From Gammaproteobacteria bacterium (GTDB lineage Bacteria > Pseudomonadota > Gammaproteobacteria > UBA4575): 64,000 nucleotides of DNA. The notes below the pieces were generated by a model. That model was not told the origin of the DNA. It made no database searches and saw only the letters and a list, made by a program, of their open reading frames with translations. The stretch spans positions 1,568,894-1,632,893 of the forward strand of contig CP046178.1 in NCBI GenBank assembly GCA_014075255.1. Reading direction: 5' to 3'. The translations under genes and the position numbers were made by a program. Shown here piece after piece: positions 44,816 through 51,881 of the stretch. The stretch's first letter is position 1, and the number at the start of each line of letters is the position of its first letter.

Positions 44816-44845
44816 AATGTCCGCTTTGGGTCGTAAGCAGACATT
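44816..44845. repeat. Solo 30-bp hairpin, right boundary of array
   Basis: Type-1 hairpin (AATGTCCGCTT, TGGGTCGT, AAGCAGACATT), 6 bp after the stop of the ubiI-like gene. It marks the edge between the conserved ubiquinone operon and the cassette-like array. Confidence 0.85.
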
Positions 44846-44851
44846 AAATGA

Positions 44852-46069
44852 TTATCTTGCATATGTGGGTCTGTCCTTACTCAACCCCATGGCATGCTTC
44901 ATAAAAAACTTCTTCACGGGTTGAATGGAGTCTGCCGATCGCAAAGCTGCATTCCTTGCTGTCACCACCGTACTATTGCTTGAACCGAATGCCGCAACAA
45001 ATGCATCCATTGCACTTTGCATAATTTGTGTCTCCCCCACCCTTGCACGCTCATATTTACGCAATACTTTTAAGCTGCCGATGTCACGTTCTGTTTGTTC
45101 TAGAACATCTGCTAACACTGCTGCATCGGTAAATCCTAAATTTGCGCCTTGGCCTGCTAATGGATGCAATGCATGTGCGGCATCGCCCACCAATGCAATA
45201 CGAGGCTGCACCATGCTCTCGGCTTGACCTGATACTAATGGAAAGGCTGCACACTTTGATTTCAATGTGATGCTGCCTAGCTGTCTATCACTGGCCTGGG
45301 TTAAGGCCTCTGCAAACTCGTGTTCATTGAGCTTCATGAGTTCATCTGCATAGTCTCCACTGACTGACCAAACTATCGAACATTGGCCATTATCTAGTGG
45401 CAAAAGTGCTAACGGTCCTGTGCTTAAAAAACGTTGCCATGCAGTATTTTCATGCGGCTGTTCTGTTTGCACTAACGCTACCAATCCTATTTGCTGATAG
45501 CTTTTTTCAGTGTAGGCAATTTCTGCCAAATTGCGTACGGTTGAGCGACCACCATCTGCACCTACCACTAGTTTGGCAGATATAACCGTGCCACTATCTA
45601 ACTCTACTTCCGCATGATCTTGAAAGGTTATGACTTTGCTTATGTGTTCTGGCAAAAACCATTCAACATTCTCCTGCTGCCGCAAAACTTCATTCAGACT
45701 GGATTGGATGACAAAGTTTTCAACGATATGCCCAAGATTGTTCCTATCCATGTCATTCGCGTTGAAGTGAACCCCACCATTTTCTTGGGAGCCACCTGCC
45801 TCATCCCACACATGCATATGCTGAAACGGTGAAACCCTTTTAGCTTGCATGGCAGGCCATGCATTCAAATATTTAAAGATGGCTTGTGAGCCTGGACTTA
45901 CTGCTGTGACACGTGATTGATATTTTTGCTGATCTTTAAAGGCTGCAACTTCGCTTCGATCTATAATGGCAATCGACTTACCTTGCTTAGAAAGTAAGTT
46001 TGCTAGGGTTAGTCCGACCATGCCGGCTCCCGTAATAACTACATCAACTGAAAAATGCTCAGATGTCAT
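44852..46069 (-). CDS. ubiI: Ubiquinone-pathway FAD monooxygenase, UbiI-like
   Basis: 405-residue flavoprotein hydroxylase of the UbiH/UbiF/UbiI family, adding a ring hydroxyl in ubiquinone synthesis. FAD motifs: VVITGAGMVGLTLA, KLVVGADGGRSTVRN and IALVGDAAHALHPLAGQGANLG. The order after pepP and ubiH matches E. coli ubiI (visC), but which ring carbon is hydroxylated cannot be read from sequence. Its ATG overlaps the stop of a 27-codon relic (ATGA). Confidence 0.88.
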   Translation of the reverse strand: MTSEHFSVDVVITGAGMVGLTLANLLSKQGKSIAIIDRSEVAAFKDQQKYQSRVTAVSPGSQAIFKYLNAWPAMQAKRVSPFQHMHVWDEAGGSQENGGVHFNANDMDRNNLGHIVENFVIQSSLNEVLRQQENVEWFLPEHISKVITFQDHAEVELDSGTVISAKLVVGADGGRSTVRNLAEIAYTEKSYQQIGLVALVQTEQPHENTAWQRFLSTGPLALLPLDNGQCSIVWSVSGDYADELMKLNEHEFAEALTQASDRQLGSITLKSKCAAFPLVSGQAESMVQPRIALVGDAAHALHPLAGQGANLGFTDAAVLADVLEQTERDIGSLKVLRKYERARVGETQIMQSAMDAFVAAFGSSNSTVVTARNAALRSADSIQPVKKFFMKHAMGLSKDRPTYAR

Positions 46070-46149
46070 GAGTTTACCGAATTACCTCTAAGCAGGCTTG
46101 TATGAGCGCCTGTAATAACTACATTAAATGTTAAGAGAATTAATTTCAT
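46066..46149 (-). pseudogene. 27-codon relic of a third ubiH/ubiI-type paralogue
   Basis: A tiny frame from ATG 46149 to TGA 46066. Its first half contains NVVITGA, matching DVVITGA at the start of the downstream ubiI-like protein. Its end LLRGNSVNS plus stop matches LLRGNAVNS plus stop at the end of the upstream ubiH protein. DNA differences in the matching codons are mostly synonymous. It joins both neighbours by ATGA overlaps. The best reading is an internally deleted third copy of the family. Confidence 0.7.
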
Positions 46150-47369
46150 GAGTTAACTGCATTCCCACGCAGAAGGTTGGCGCTAGAAACTGACTCGCCA
46201 AGATTTTGTTTCACAATCCGCTCTTCTAATACTGGTATTGCTCCCAGCATGGCTAACCCCAAACCTCGTGATTGTTTTAATACAGGATAGTCGGCGTTAA
46301 ACAAAAAATTTAATCGGTCAGTAAAACGAATCGTTTTTTCTATATCTGGCTGGCGTTTACGCGCATAGCACATGAGCATCTTGTCTAGATTTCCATCGGA
46401 ACTATTTAGATCATTCTCATTTAATAGTTCAACTAGTTCTGCAATGTCACGTAACGCGAGATTCAGTCCTTGGCCTGCAATGGGATGCAAAGTTTGTGCA
46501 GCGTTACCAATTAACACAACACGCTGTTGCACGCGTTGTTCGCTCATTAGCAAGGCCAATGGATAGGCAAAGCGTTTGCTCACTGTTTGAAAATGGCCTA
46601 AACGAAAGCCAAACGCCTGTTGGAGTTTGTCCTTGAAAGCTTGATCGCTTAATGCGAGATGATTTTCAGCGGCCTCCGTTGGATTCATCCATATAAAGCC
46701 GCAACGATTTCCTTCTCTGGGTAACAAGGCCAGCGGGCCCTCTTCTGTAAAGCGCTCATAAGCGGTGTTGTTATGTACTCCCTCACACTCAACACTTCCG
46801 ACAATAGCTGACTGTTGATATTGTTTTTCTTCCACCTCTATCTCCAGCGCTTTACGAATAAAGGAATTTGCGCCGTCTGCTGCGACGAGTAAGCTAGCTT
46901 GAATTTCTTCGCCACTCTTCTGTTTGAGAGTGACGTGGTCACTGTGATTTTCAATTGCGGATACTTCATATGGTTGTATACGTGTCACGTTGTCTAAGGC
47001 ATCCACCTGCTTATTCAGTGTATGGATAAGATGGTCTGCAGGTACCAAGTAACCGAAACTTTCTACTTCATAACGCGCACTGTCTAAGCGTGTAGCACCA
47101 AAGTGGCCCTGGTCTGAAATATGAATTTTTTTTATTGCTGTCGCGTGTTCTTGTAATTTTTCCCACATGCCTAATGCAGACAGCATTTTCTTTGAGGACA
47201 GTGCGAGCGCGATACTGCGTCCATCAAGTTGATCGGCTTTGAGTTCTATATCAACCAATGGTTGAGAATCTATTAATGCAATACGGTATGAAGAAGAAGC
47301 TAAGGCACATACTAAACTACTGCCAACCAGCCCCCCGCCTACTACTGCGATATCATAATGTGAAGCCAT
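46146..47369 (-). CDS. ubiH: 2-octaprenyl-6-methoxyphenol hydroxylase UbiH
   Basis: 407-residue FAD monooxygenase in ubiquinone synthesis. Motifs: AVVGGGLVGSSLVCAL, LLVAADGANSFIRK, and VLIGNAAQTLHPIAGQGLNLALRD, whose GNAAQTLHP form is typical of UbiH. It follows pepP by 53 bp. The stop codon overlaps the start of the relic ORF. Confidence 0.93.
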   Translation of the reverse strand: MASHYDIAVVGGGLVGSSLVCALASSSYRIALIDSQPLVDIELKADQLDGRSIALALSSKKMLSALGMWEKLQEHATAIKKIHISDQGHFGATRLDSARYEVESFGYLVPADHLIHTLNKQVDALDNVTRIQPYEVSAIENHSDHVTLKQKSGEEIQASLLVAADGANSFIRKALEIEVEEKQYQQSAIVGSVECEGVHNNTAYERFTEEGPLALLPREGNRCGFIWMNPTEAAENHLALSDQAFKDKLQQAFGFRLGHFQTVSKRFAYPLALLMSEQRVQQRVVLIGNAAQTLHPIAGQGLNLALRDIAELVELLNENDLNSSDGNLDKMLMCYARKRQPDIEKTIRFTDRLNFLFNADYPVLKQSRGLGLAMLGAIPVLEERIVKQNLGESVSSANLLRGNAVNS

Positions 47370-47422
47370 GAGTAGATTTTAGATTAATAAGCTGCAATGT
47401 CGTATTCAGACATGGCTTATTT

Positions 47423-48742
47423 TTAATGAACAGAAGCTGACATAAGCGCTTCAATTTCATCTGGATCACGAGTAAGTTTTTCTGTGAGCACACTACTGCC
47501 GTCTTTGGTAACCAATACATCATCTTCTATACGAATACCGATATCCCAAAATCTCTTCGGCACACCTCTAGCTTTAGAAATGTATAAGCCTGGTTCAACG
47601 GTAAGTGTCATGCCTGGTTCTAGCAGACGCCATTCTTCATCAAATCGGTAATCGCCCACGTCGTGCACATCTAAACCCAACCAATGCCCAGTGCGATGCA
47701 TGTAAAACTGCCGATATTCTTCATCTTTGATGAGTTTTGCGGGTTTGCCTTTTAGCAAACCAATTTCTACTAGACCTTTGGTTAGTACTTTTACCGCTTC
47801 ATGATGCGGATCATTCCAGTGGTTGCCCGGCTTCACTTTTTTAATCGCAGCAAGTTGCGACTCTAGTACTAGCTCATACACTTCTCGTTGCGCCTTAGAA
47901 AATGTGCCATTTACTGGGAACGTGCGCGTAATGTCACTTGCATAACCTTGGTATTCTGCTCCGGCATCAATTAATAAAAGATCACCGTCTTTGAGTTCTT
48001 GATTGTTCTCGATGTAATGCAAAATACAACCATTGTCACCACCCCCTACAATAGAAGGATACGCAGTTACGCAACCTGCTTTTCTAAACTCATACAATAA
48101 TTCCGCTTCCACTTCGTATTCATACATGCCGGGCTGACATGCCTGCATGGCGCGAGTATGTCCTGCGATAGCCGCTTTAGCAGCTTGGCGCATAAGTGTG
48201 AGTTCGCTGCGTGATTTATACAAACGCATGTCGTGTACAAAATAGTCTAACGACAATAATTCATGAGGCACATGCTTTGAACTACGTGCAGAGCCACGTG
48301 ATTGATTCACCCAGTTGATTAGGCGACGATCAAAGTTAGTGTCACGGCCCATGGGATAAAAGAAACGTTCACGATCTGCAAATAGTTTCGGCACCATTTC
48401 ATCAAGCTCTTCGATCGGATATGCAAGGTCCGCGCCGTAATTTTCTTTCACACCTTCAAGACCCGCTCGGCGACCATCCCAAATTTCTTGTTCTGGATTT
48501 CGTTCTCGACAAAATAGAATAAATTGGCCTTTTGGATTGCCCGGCAAGATCAACGCCAATGAATCAGGTTCATCAAATCCGGTTAAATACAGAAAATCGC
48601 TGTCTTGTCTAAAGACGAAATCTACATCACGGTTTCTGGAAATTGATGTTGCTGAAGGAATTATGGCTACACCATCATTACCCACCATACGCATGAGTGT
48701 TTTGCGTCGCTTTAGTAGCTCTTTTTGATCAATCTTATACAA
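47423..48742 (-). CDS. pepP: Xaa-Pro aminopeptidase PepP
   Basis: Cytoplasmic M24B metallopeptidase releasing N-terminal residues before proline. 439 residues, near E. coli length. The dimetal ligands are visible: LLIDAGAEYQGYASDITRTFPV (two Asp), HRTGHWLGLDVHDVG (His), LEPGMTLTVEPGLY (Glu) and GIRIEDDVLVT (Glu). Classic ygfB-pepP-ubiH-ubiI order. Confidence 0.95.
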   Translation of the reverse strand: MYKIDQKELLKRRKTLMRMVGNDGVAIIPSATSISRNRDVDFVFRQDSDFLYLTGFDEPDSLALILPGNPKGQFILFCRERNPEQEIWDGRRAGLEGVKENYGADLAYPIEELDEMVPKLFADRERFFYPMGRDTNFDRRLINWVNQSRGSARSSKHVPHELLSLDYFVHDMRLYKSRSELTLMRQAAKAAIAGHTRAMQACQPGMYEYEVEAELLYEFRKAGCVTAYPSIVGGGDNGCILHYIENNQELKDGDLLLIDAGAEYQGYASDITRTFPVNGTFSKAQREVYELVLESQLAAIKKVKPGNHWNDPHHEAVKVLTKGLVEIGLLKGKPAKLIKDEEYRQFYMHRTGHWLGLDVHDVGDYRFDEEWRLLEPGMTLTVEPGLYISKARGVPKRFWDIGIRIEDDVLVTKDGSSVLTEKLTRDPDEIEALMSASVH

Positions 48743-48808
48743 ACTAAAAACTTAACGTTAGATTAGGAATTATTGAACACAGATTATATCTGGGATTATT
48801 GTAAGAGA

Positions 48809-49357
48809 TTATTGAATCGTTTGGGGCCGATTCATTGGGTGCATTTCCTCATTAATAAGGAGTACCCCCATACGCACATACTCAACGATATCCGAGTACG
48901 CGACTTCATTCATCTCATCTTCTTCCTCCTCTTCTGAAGCCTGAGAAATTGTAGTGATGTCTTGCAGGATCTCCATTGAGTCTTCTGGCACGTGGGTTAA
49001 ATCTTTTACGCCGGCTAGCGCTAATCCAAACAAGAAACCATCACACCATTTTTTTAGTGAGGTTACTCTAGCGTTCAAGCTATTGTGCTCTTCGGGAATG
49101 AGCAATGTGAAATTCAACAAGGTATCATTCAGCTCTTGTTTGGTATGTTCATATAATGCGCAAAGGGTGTCGTGATGATCGCCTTCTAGCGACTCCCCTT
49201 CTCCATTTTGTGTGCAAATTTCACCCAACCACCTTTTGCATTGCAAAGAATTATTCACTATCAACATTGCGCACAGCATGCCGTGGCAATCTTCCGGTGT
49301 GTAAGGTGATTGCACGTAAGACAGAATATCTTGAATTTTTTCGTAGTCAGGTGTCAT
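48809..49357 (-). CDS. ygfB: UPF0149 family protein YgfB
   Basis: 182-residue all-helical YecA/YgfB-type protein, the first gene of the ygfB-pepP-ubiH-ubiI operon. The N-terminal YTPEDCHGMLCAML, the segment WCDGFLFGLALAG and an acidic run (SEEEEEDEMNEVAYSDIVEYVRMGVLL) are family-typical. In Pseudomonas a homologue affects beta-lactamase control; role here unknown. Divergent from the zapA transcript across a 223-bp gap (49358-49580), in which I see no gene. Confidence 0.9.
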   Translation of the reverse strand: MTPDYEKIQDILSYVQSPYTPEDCHGMLCAMLIVNNSLQCKRWLGEICTQNGEGESLEGDHHDTLCALYEHTKQELNDTLLNFTLLIPEEHNSLNARVTSLKKWCDGFLFGLALAGVKDLTHVPEDSMEILQDITTISQASEEEEEDEMNEVAYSDIVEYVRMGVLLINEEMHPMNRPQTIQ

Positions 49358-49580
49358 AGGTTGTTGATTCTAACATCTCACCAGCGTAATCACTCGAAAT
49401 TGATCCGCTAAAGATGTCTATATAAAAATGTAGTTTTGTAATTATTGCTTTTAAAACTCATTTCCCTTATTTCTATCATGAAATTATGGTTGAAATTAAA
49501 GCGGTATTAAAAGGTTTTTATTGGTAATTTTGTTAACAATTTTAGTTGACGAGTAAGCCTGTACAGCCTAACATTTTGCC

Positions 49581-49814
49581 ATGGAAAAGCGAGACACCGG
49601 AAAGCTCAGCGAGCAAGATTTAAAGGGATTAGAAATTCGTGTAAACGAATTGATCACCACTTGTGAAGAACTGAAAAAAGAAAATAAACTTTTAAAGTTA
49701 CAACAAGATTCTTACTCATCAGAACGCGCTAATTTGATCGACAAAAACGAACAAGCACGCAAGCGAGTTGAAGCCATGATAACCCGTCTCAAGTCAATGG
49801 AAGTAAGCGCTTAA
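49581..49814 (+). CDS. ZapB-like coiled-coil protein (TIGR02449 type)
   Basis: 77-residue coiled-coil protein: heptads throughout (LKGLEIRVNELITTCEELKK, then KLLKLQQDSYSSERANLI). The small family found next to zapA in many gammaproteobacteria (TIGR02449) matches in size and place. It likely helps FtsZ-ring assembly with ZapA, by context. Starts with ATG; 4 bp separate it from zapA. Confidence 0.8.
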   Translation: MEKRDTGKLSEQDLKGLEIRVNELITTCEELKKENKLLKLQQDSYSSERANLIDKNEQARKRVEAMITRLKSMEVSA

Positions 49815-49818
49815 TCTT

Positions 49819-50124
49819 ATGGACGAACCGATTACTCTCAATATCCTAGAAAAAGAATATCGTATCGCCTGCCCTACAGGTGAAGAAGAGTCCCTCCAGG
49901 CCTCTGCCCATTATCTAAACACAAAAATTCAAGAAATTCGTGATAGCGGTAAAGCAATTGGCACTGACCGTGTTGCGGTCATGGCAGCGCTTAACATATC
50001 TCATGAGTTTTTGAATCAGAAAACTGACCATGAAAAACATAGCAAGTCATTTTTCAATCGTGTTCGTAGCTTACAAGACCGCATCGATGTTGCATTGAAG
50101 AATACGCAACAACTCGAGCTGTAA
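49819..50124 (+). CDS. zapA: Cell division protein ZapA
   Basis: 101-residue FtsZ-associated protein that bundles FtsZ filaments. The N-domain PITLNILEKEYRIACPTGEEESLQASAHYLN and RVAVMAALNISHEFL are diagnostic; the C-terminal part forms a coiled coil. It lies directly upstream of 6S RNA, as in E. coli and Pseudomonas. Confidence 0.93.
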   Translation: MDEPITLNILEKEYRIACPTGEEESLQASAHYLNTKIQEIRDSGKAIGTDRVAVMAALNISHEFLNQKTDHEKHSKSFFNRVRSLQDRIDVALKNTQQLEL

Positions 50125-50162
50125 CCGCTCGCGCACTCTAGATATCTGTTAAAATTTCACAC

Positions 50163-50355
50163 GTCGGGTACCGCTGCGGTACAGGTGTGCTTCCTGGTAT
50201 TTCCCTTGAGCCTACTTTTACCCCCGGGGGCAATGCTGTTTAGATGTTGATGTGCATATCCGTTCTGCGGAGAGCCTAATTCATTTTCCGGTGCTCCCAC
50301 TTGAACCTTTGGTTCAAGGACAACGGCAGCCACGGTATTCGTGGGGTACCCGCAT
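50163..50355 (+). ncRNA. ssrS: 6S RNA (RNA polymerase-sigma70 inhibitor)
   Basis: 6S RNA mimics an open promoter and sequesters the sigma70 holoenzyme in stationary phase. A terminal stem pairs CGGGTACC (50165-50172) with GGTACCCG (50345-50352). The conserved CCTTGAGCC is at 50204-50212, and the hairpin TTGAACCTTTGGTTCAA at 50301-50317 followed by AGG and CGGCAGCC matches the E. coli 3' half (there CCTTGAACCAAGGGTTCAAGG). TAAAAT at 50150-50155 is the likely -10 box. Location just after zapA is the standard one. Ends are approximate. Confidence 0.9.
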
Positions 50356-50405
50356 TATTTTTAAACGCATTTCAGAACTAATTTAATTTTCGAGGAAACA
50401 TAGCT

Positions 50406-50858
50406 ATGCAGTACTGGTTAATGAAAAGCGAGCCAAGCGAATTCAGTATTGATGATTTAAAGAAAGTTAAAGTAGAACCCTGGGATGGTGTGCGAAATTA
50501 CCAAGCACGCAATATGATGAACAAAGAAATGAAGAAAGGCGACTTAGCCTTTATGTATCATTCTAATTGCGACCAGATAGGTATTGTTGGAATCATGACC
50601 ATTGCGCATGAAGGGTATCCTGATCACACTGCGTTTGATAAAAAAGACAAGCATTATGACCCAAAAAGCGATCCTGAAAACCCACGTTGGTTTATGGTTG
50701 ATGTTCGTTACAAGCGAAAATTAAAACGCACCATTACCCTTGCAGAACTAAAAGAACATAAAAAATTATTAGAGATGCAATTATTAAAACGCGGAAACCG
50801 ACTCTCAATCATGCCGGTAAGTGAAAAACATTGGGAATTTATTCTGTCTTTAGAGTGA
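50406..50858 (+). CDS. EVE-domain protein
   Basis: 150-residue EVE (PUA-like) domain protein; such domains bind modified bases in nucleic acids. Diagnostic blocks: YWLMKSEPSEFSIDDL, EPWDGVRNYQARN, KGDLAFMYHSNC and NPRWFMVDVRYKRKL. In Pseudomonas an EVE gene lies close to zapA and the 6S RNA; here the usual ygfA (5-formyl-tetrahydrofolate cyclo-ligase) between them is missing. Confidence 0.88.
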   Translation: MQYWLMKSEPSEFSIDDLKKVKVEPWDGVRNYQARNMMNKEMKKGDLAFMYHSNCDQIGIVGIMTIAHEGYPDHTAFDKKDKHYDPKSDPENPRWFMVDVRYKRKLKRTITLAELKEHKKLLEMQLLKRGNRLSIMPVSEKHWEFILSLE

Positions 50859-51299
50859 TTTCTTTACAAAAATTTATAAAAAACTTTGTTTTTTTTATAA
50901 ATTTAGTAAAAAAAACTAATTATTTTTACTAAATTTGCATTTTTTTTAATATTTTTTTAGTTTTTTTTAAAAAAAATTCACATTAATTTTCTATATTAAA
51001 TAACGTTTTATTAATAAAAAAACGTTGCGCACAAACTACAAATTTTCCGTTACTTTTCCCTGATTTAAGCAAAATACTTGTTGTTATGTTAAATAAATAG
51101 CTATTTTCGCTGTTTTTGACGTGAATGCAGTCACACTTTTATATAAATAAAAAAAACGTTTGTAATTTTAAAAACGAAAAAAGTTTAACAAACTAAAAAA
51201 CATTAACGATGGAAAGTTATAAAAACACTACAAAAATACTAGTATTTATAGATTAAATATATATACTTTGCCGCGTTTACAACTCACATATAATTGTTT
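50859..51299. other. Very AT-rich intergenic stretch with A/T-tract hairpins
   Basis: A 454-bp gap before the histone-like gene, dominated by A and T runs, especially 50870-51020. Two AT hairpins are visible: TTTATAAAAAAC (50873-50884) with GTTTTTTTTATAAA (50888-50901), and AATTTAGTAAAAA (50900-50912) with TTTTTACTAAATT (50923-50935). They may end EVE transcription or form curved DNA that regulates the next gene. No open gene seen. Confidence 0.7.
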
Positions 51300-51312
51300 G
51301 GAGGGAGTATTG

Positions 51313-51744
51313 ATGGCCATCAAACGTAAATCTACCACTAAACGTCGCGCTACAAAACGTAAAGCGACTAAGCGTAAGGCTACGAAACGTAAATCTACAG
51401 CAAAGCGTAAAACCGCTAAGCGAAAGACTAAACGTAAAACTAAACGTAAAGCGACTAAGCGTAAGACTGCAAAACGCAAGACGAAGCGCAAAACTAAGCG
51501 TAAGACTGCAAAACGCAAGACGAAGCGCAAAACTAAGCGTAAGACTGCGAAACGCAAGACGAAGCGCAAAACTAAGCGTAAGACCGCGAAGCGTAAGACC
51601 AAACGCAAAACTAAGCGTAAGGTTAAACGTAAAACTACTAAGCGTAAGACCAAGCGTAAAGCAGCAAAACGCAAGACCAAACGTAAGGTCAAGCGCAAAA
51701 CTACTAAGCGTAAGACCAAGCGCAAGACTAAACGTCGTAGATAG
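51313..51744 (+). CDS. Histone H1-like lysine/arginine repeat protein
   Basis: 143 residues, almost only Lys, Arg, Thr and Ala with no acidic residue. After MAIKRKSTTKRRATKRK comes an array of KRKT/KRKA tetrads, including four perfect 13-residue units KTAKRKTKRKTKR (codons 51-102). It resembles the C-terminal tails of histone H1 and bacterial AlgP/Hc1-like proteins, so DNA compaction is the likely role. The start at 51313 has an excellent GGAGGGAG (51300-51307); a frame from 51268 is not needed. A strong terminator follows. The exact repeat number may vary between strains. Confidence 0.85.
   Translation: MAIKRKSTTKRRATKRKATKRKATKRKSTAKRKTAKRKTKRKTKRKATKRKTAKRKTKRKTKRKTAKRKTKRKTKRKTAKRKTKRKTKRKTAKRKTKRKTKRKVKRKTTKRKTKRKAAKRKTKRKVKRKTTKRKTKRKTKRRR
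51463..51618 (+). repeat. Four tandem 39-bp repeats in the histone-like gene
   Basis: Four consecutive 39-bp units start AAGACTGC or AAGACCGC. The first two are identical; the third and fourth differ by third-position changes. Each encodes the same 13 residues. Such tandem units are prone to slippage in register. Confidence 0.88.
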
Positions 51745-51770
51745 TAGTAGTTGGATTAATAATCCAAACA

Positions 51771-51797
51771 AAAAAGGGCTCTTTAAGAGCCCTTTTT
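51771..51797 (+). terminator. Rho-independent terminator after the histone-like gene
   Basis: AAAAAGGGCTCTT and AAGAGCCCTTTTTT form a near-perfect stem with a T-run. The A-run on the other side makes it usable in both directions, so it may also serve ilvA, which ends at 51882. Confidence 0.92.
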
Positions 51798-51881
51798 TAT
51801 GTCTGAAGAATCATTTAAAGACTGTAAATTAAGTCTATAAATAGCTTTATATATAGGATTTACGCTACGTCATGCAAAACT

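Noticed and set aside
38652-44845. Classical integron with attC sites
   Set aside because: The junction repeats do not show recognisable RYYYAAC and GTTRRRY boxes at cassette boundaries in the expected order, and no intI-like integrase frame is present. GTTGGAT within some cores fits GTTRRRY but lies in the middle of the element, so the label is not supported.
39458-44845. Hairpins as ordinary intrinsic terminators
   Set aside because: The stems are 11-12 bp but no T-run follows in either direction, and in five cases two inverted hairpins frame a conserved core, which a terminator would not need. A role in RNA 3'-end stability remains possible.
51246-51771. Long leucine/arginine- and leucine/threonine/phenylalanine-rich frames opposite the histone-like gene
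   Set aside because: They are antisense shadows produced by the KRKT codon repeats. The plus-strand frame has a strong ribosome site and terminator; the antisense frames do not.
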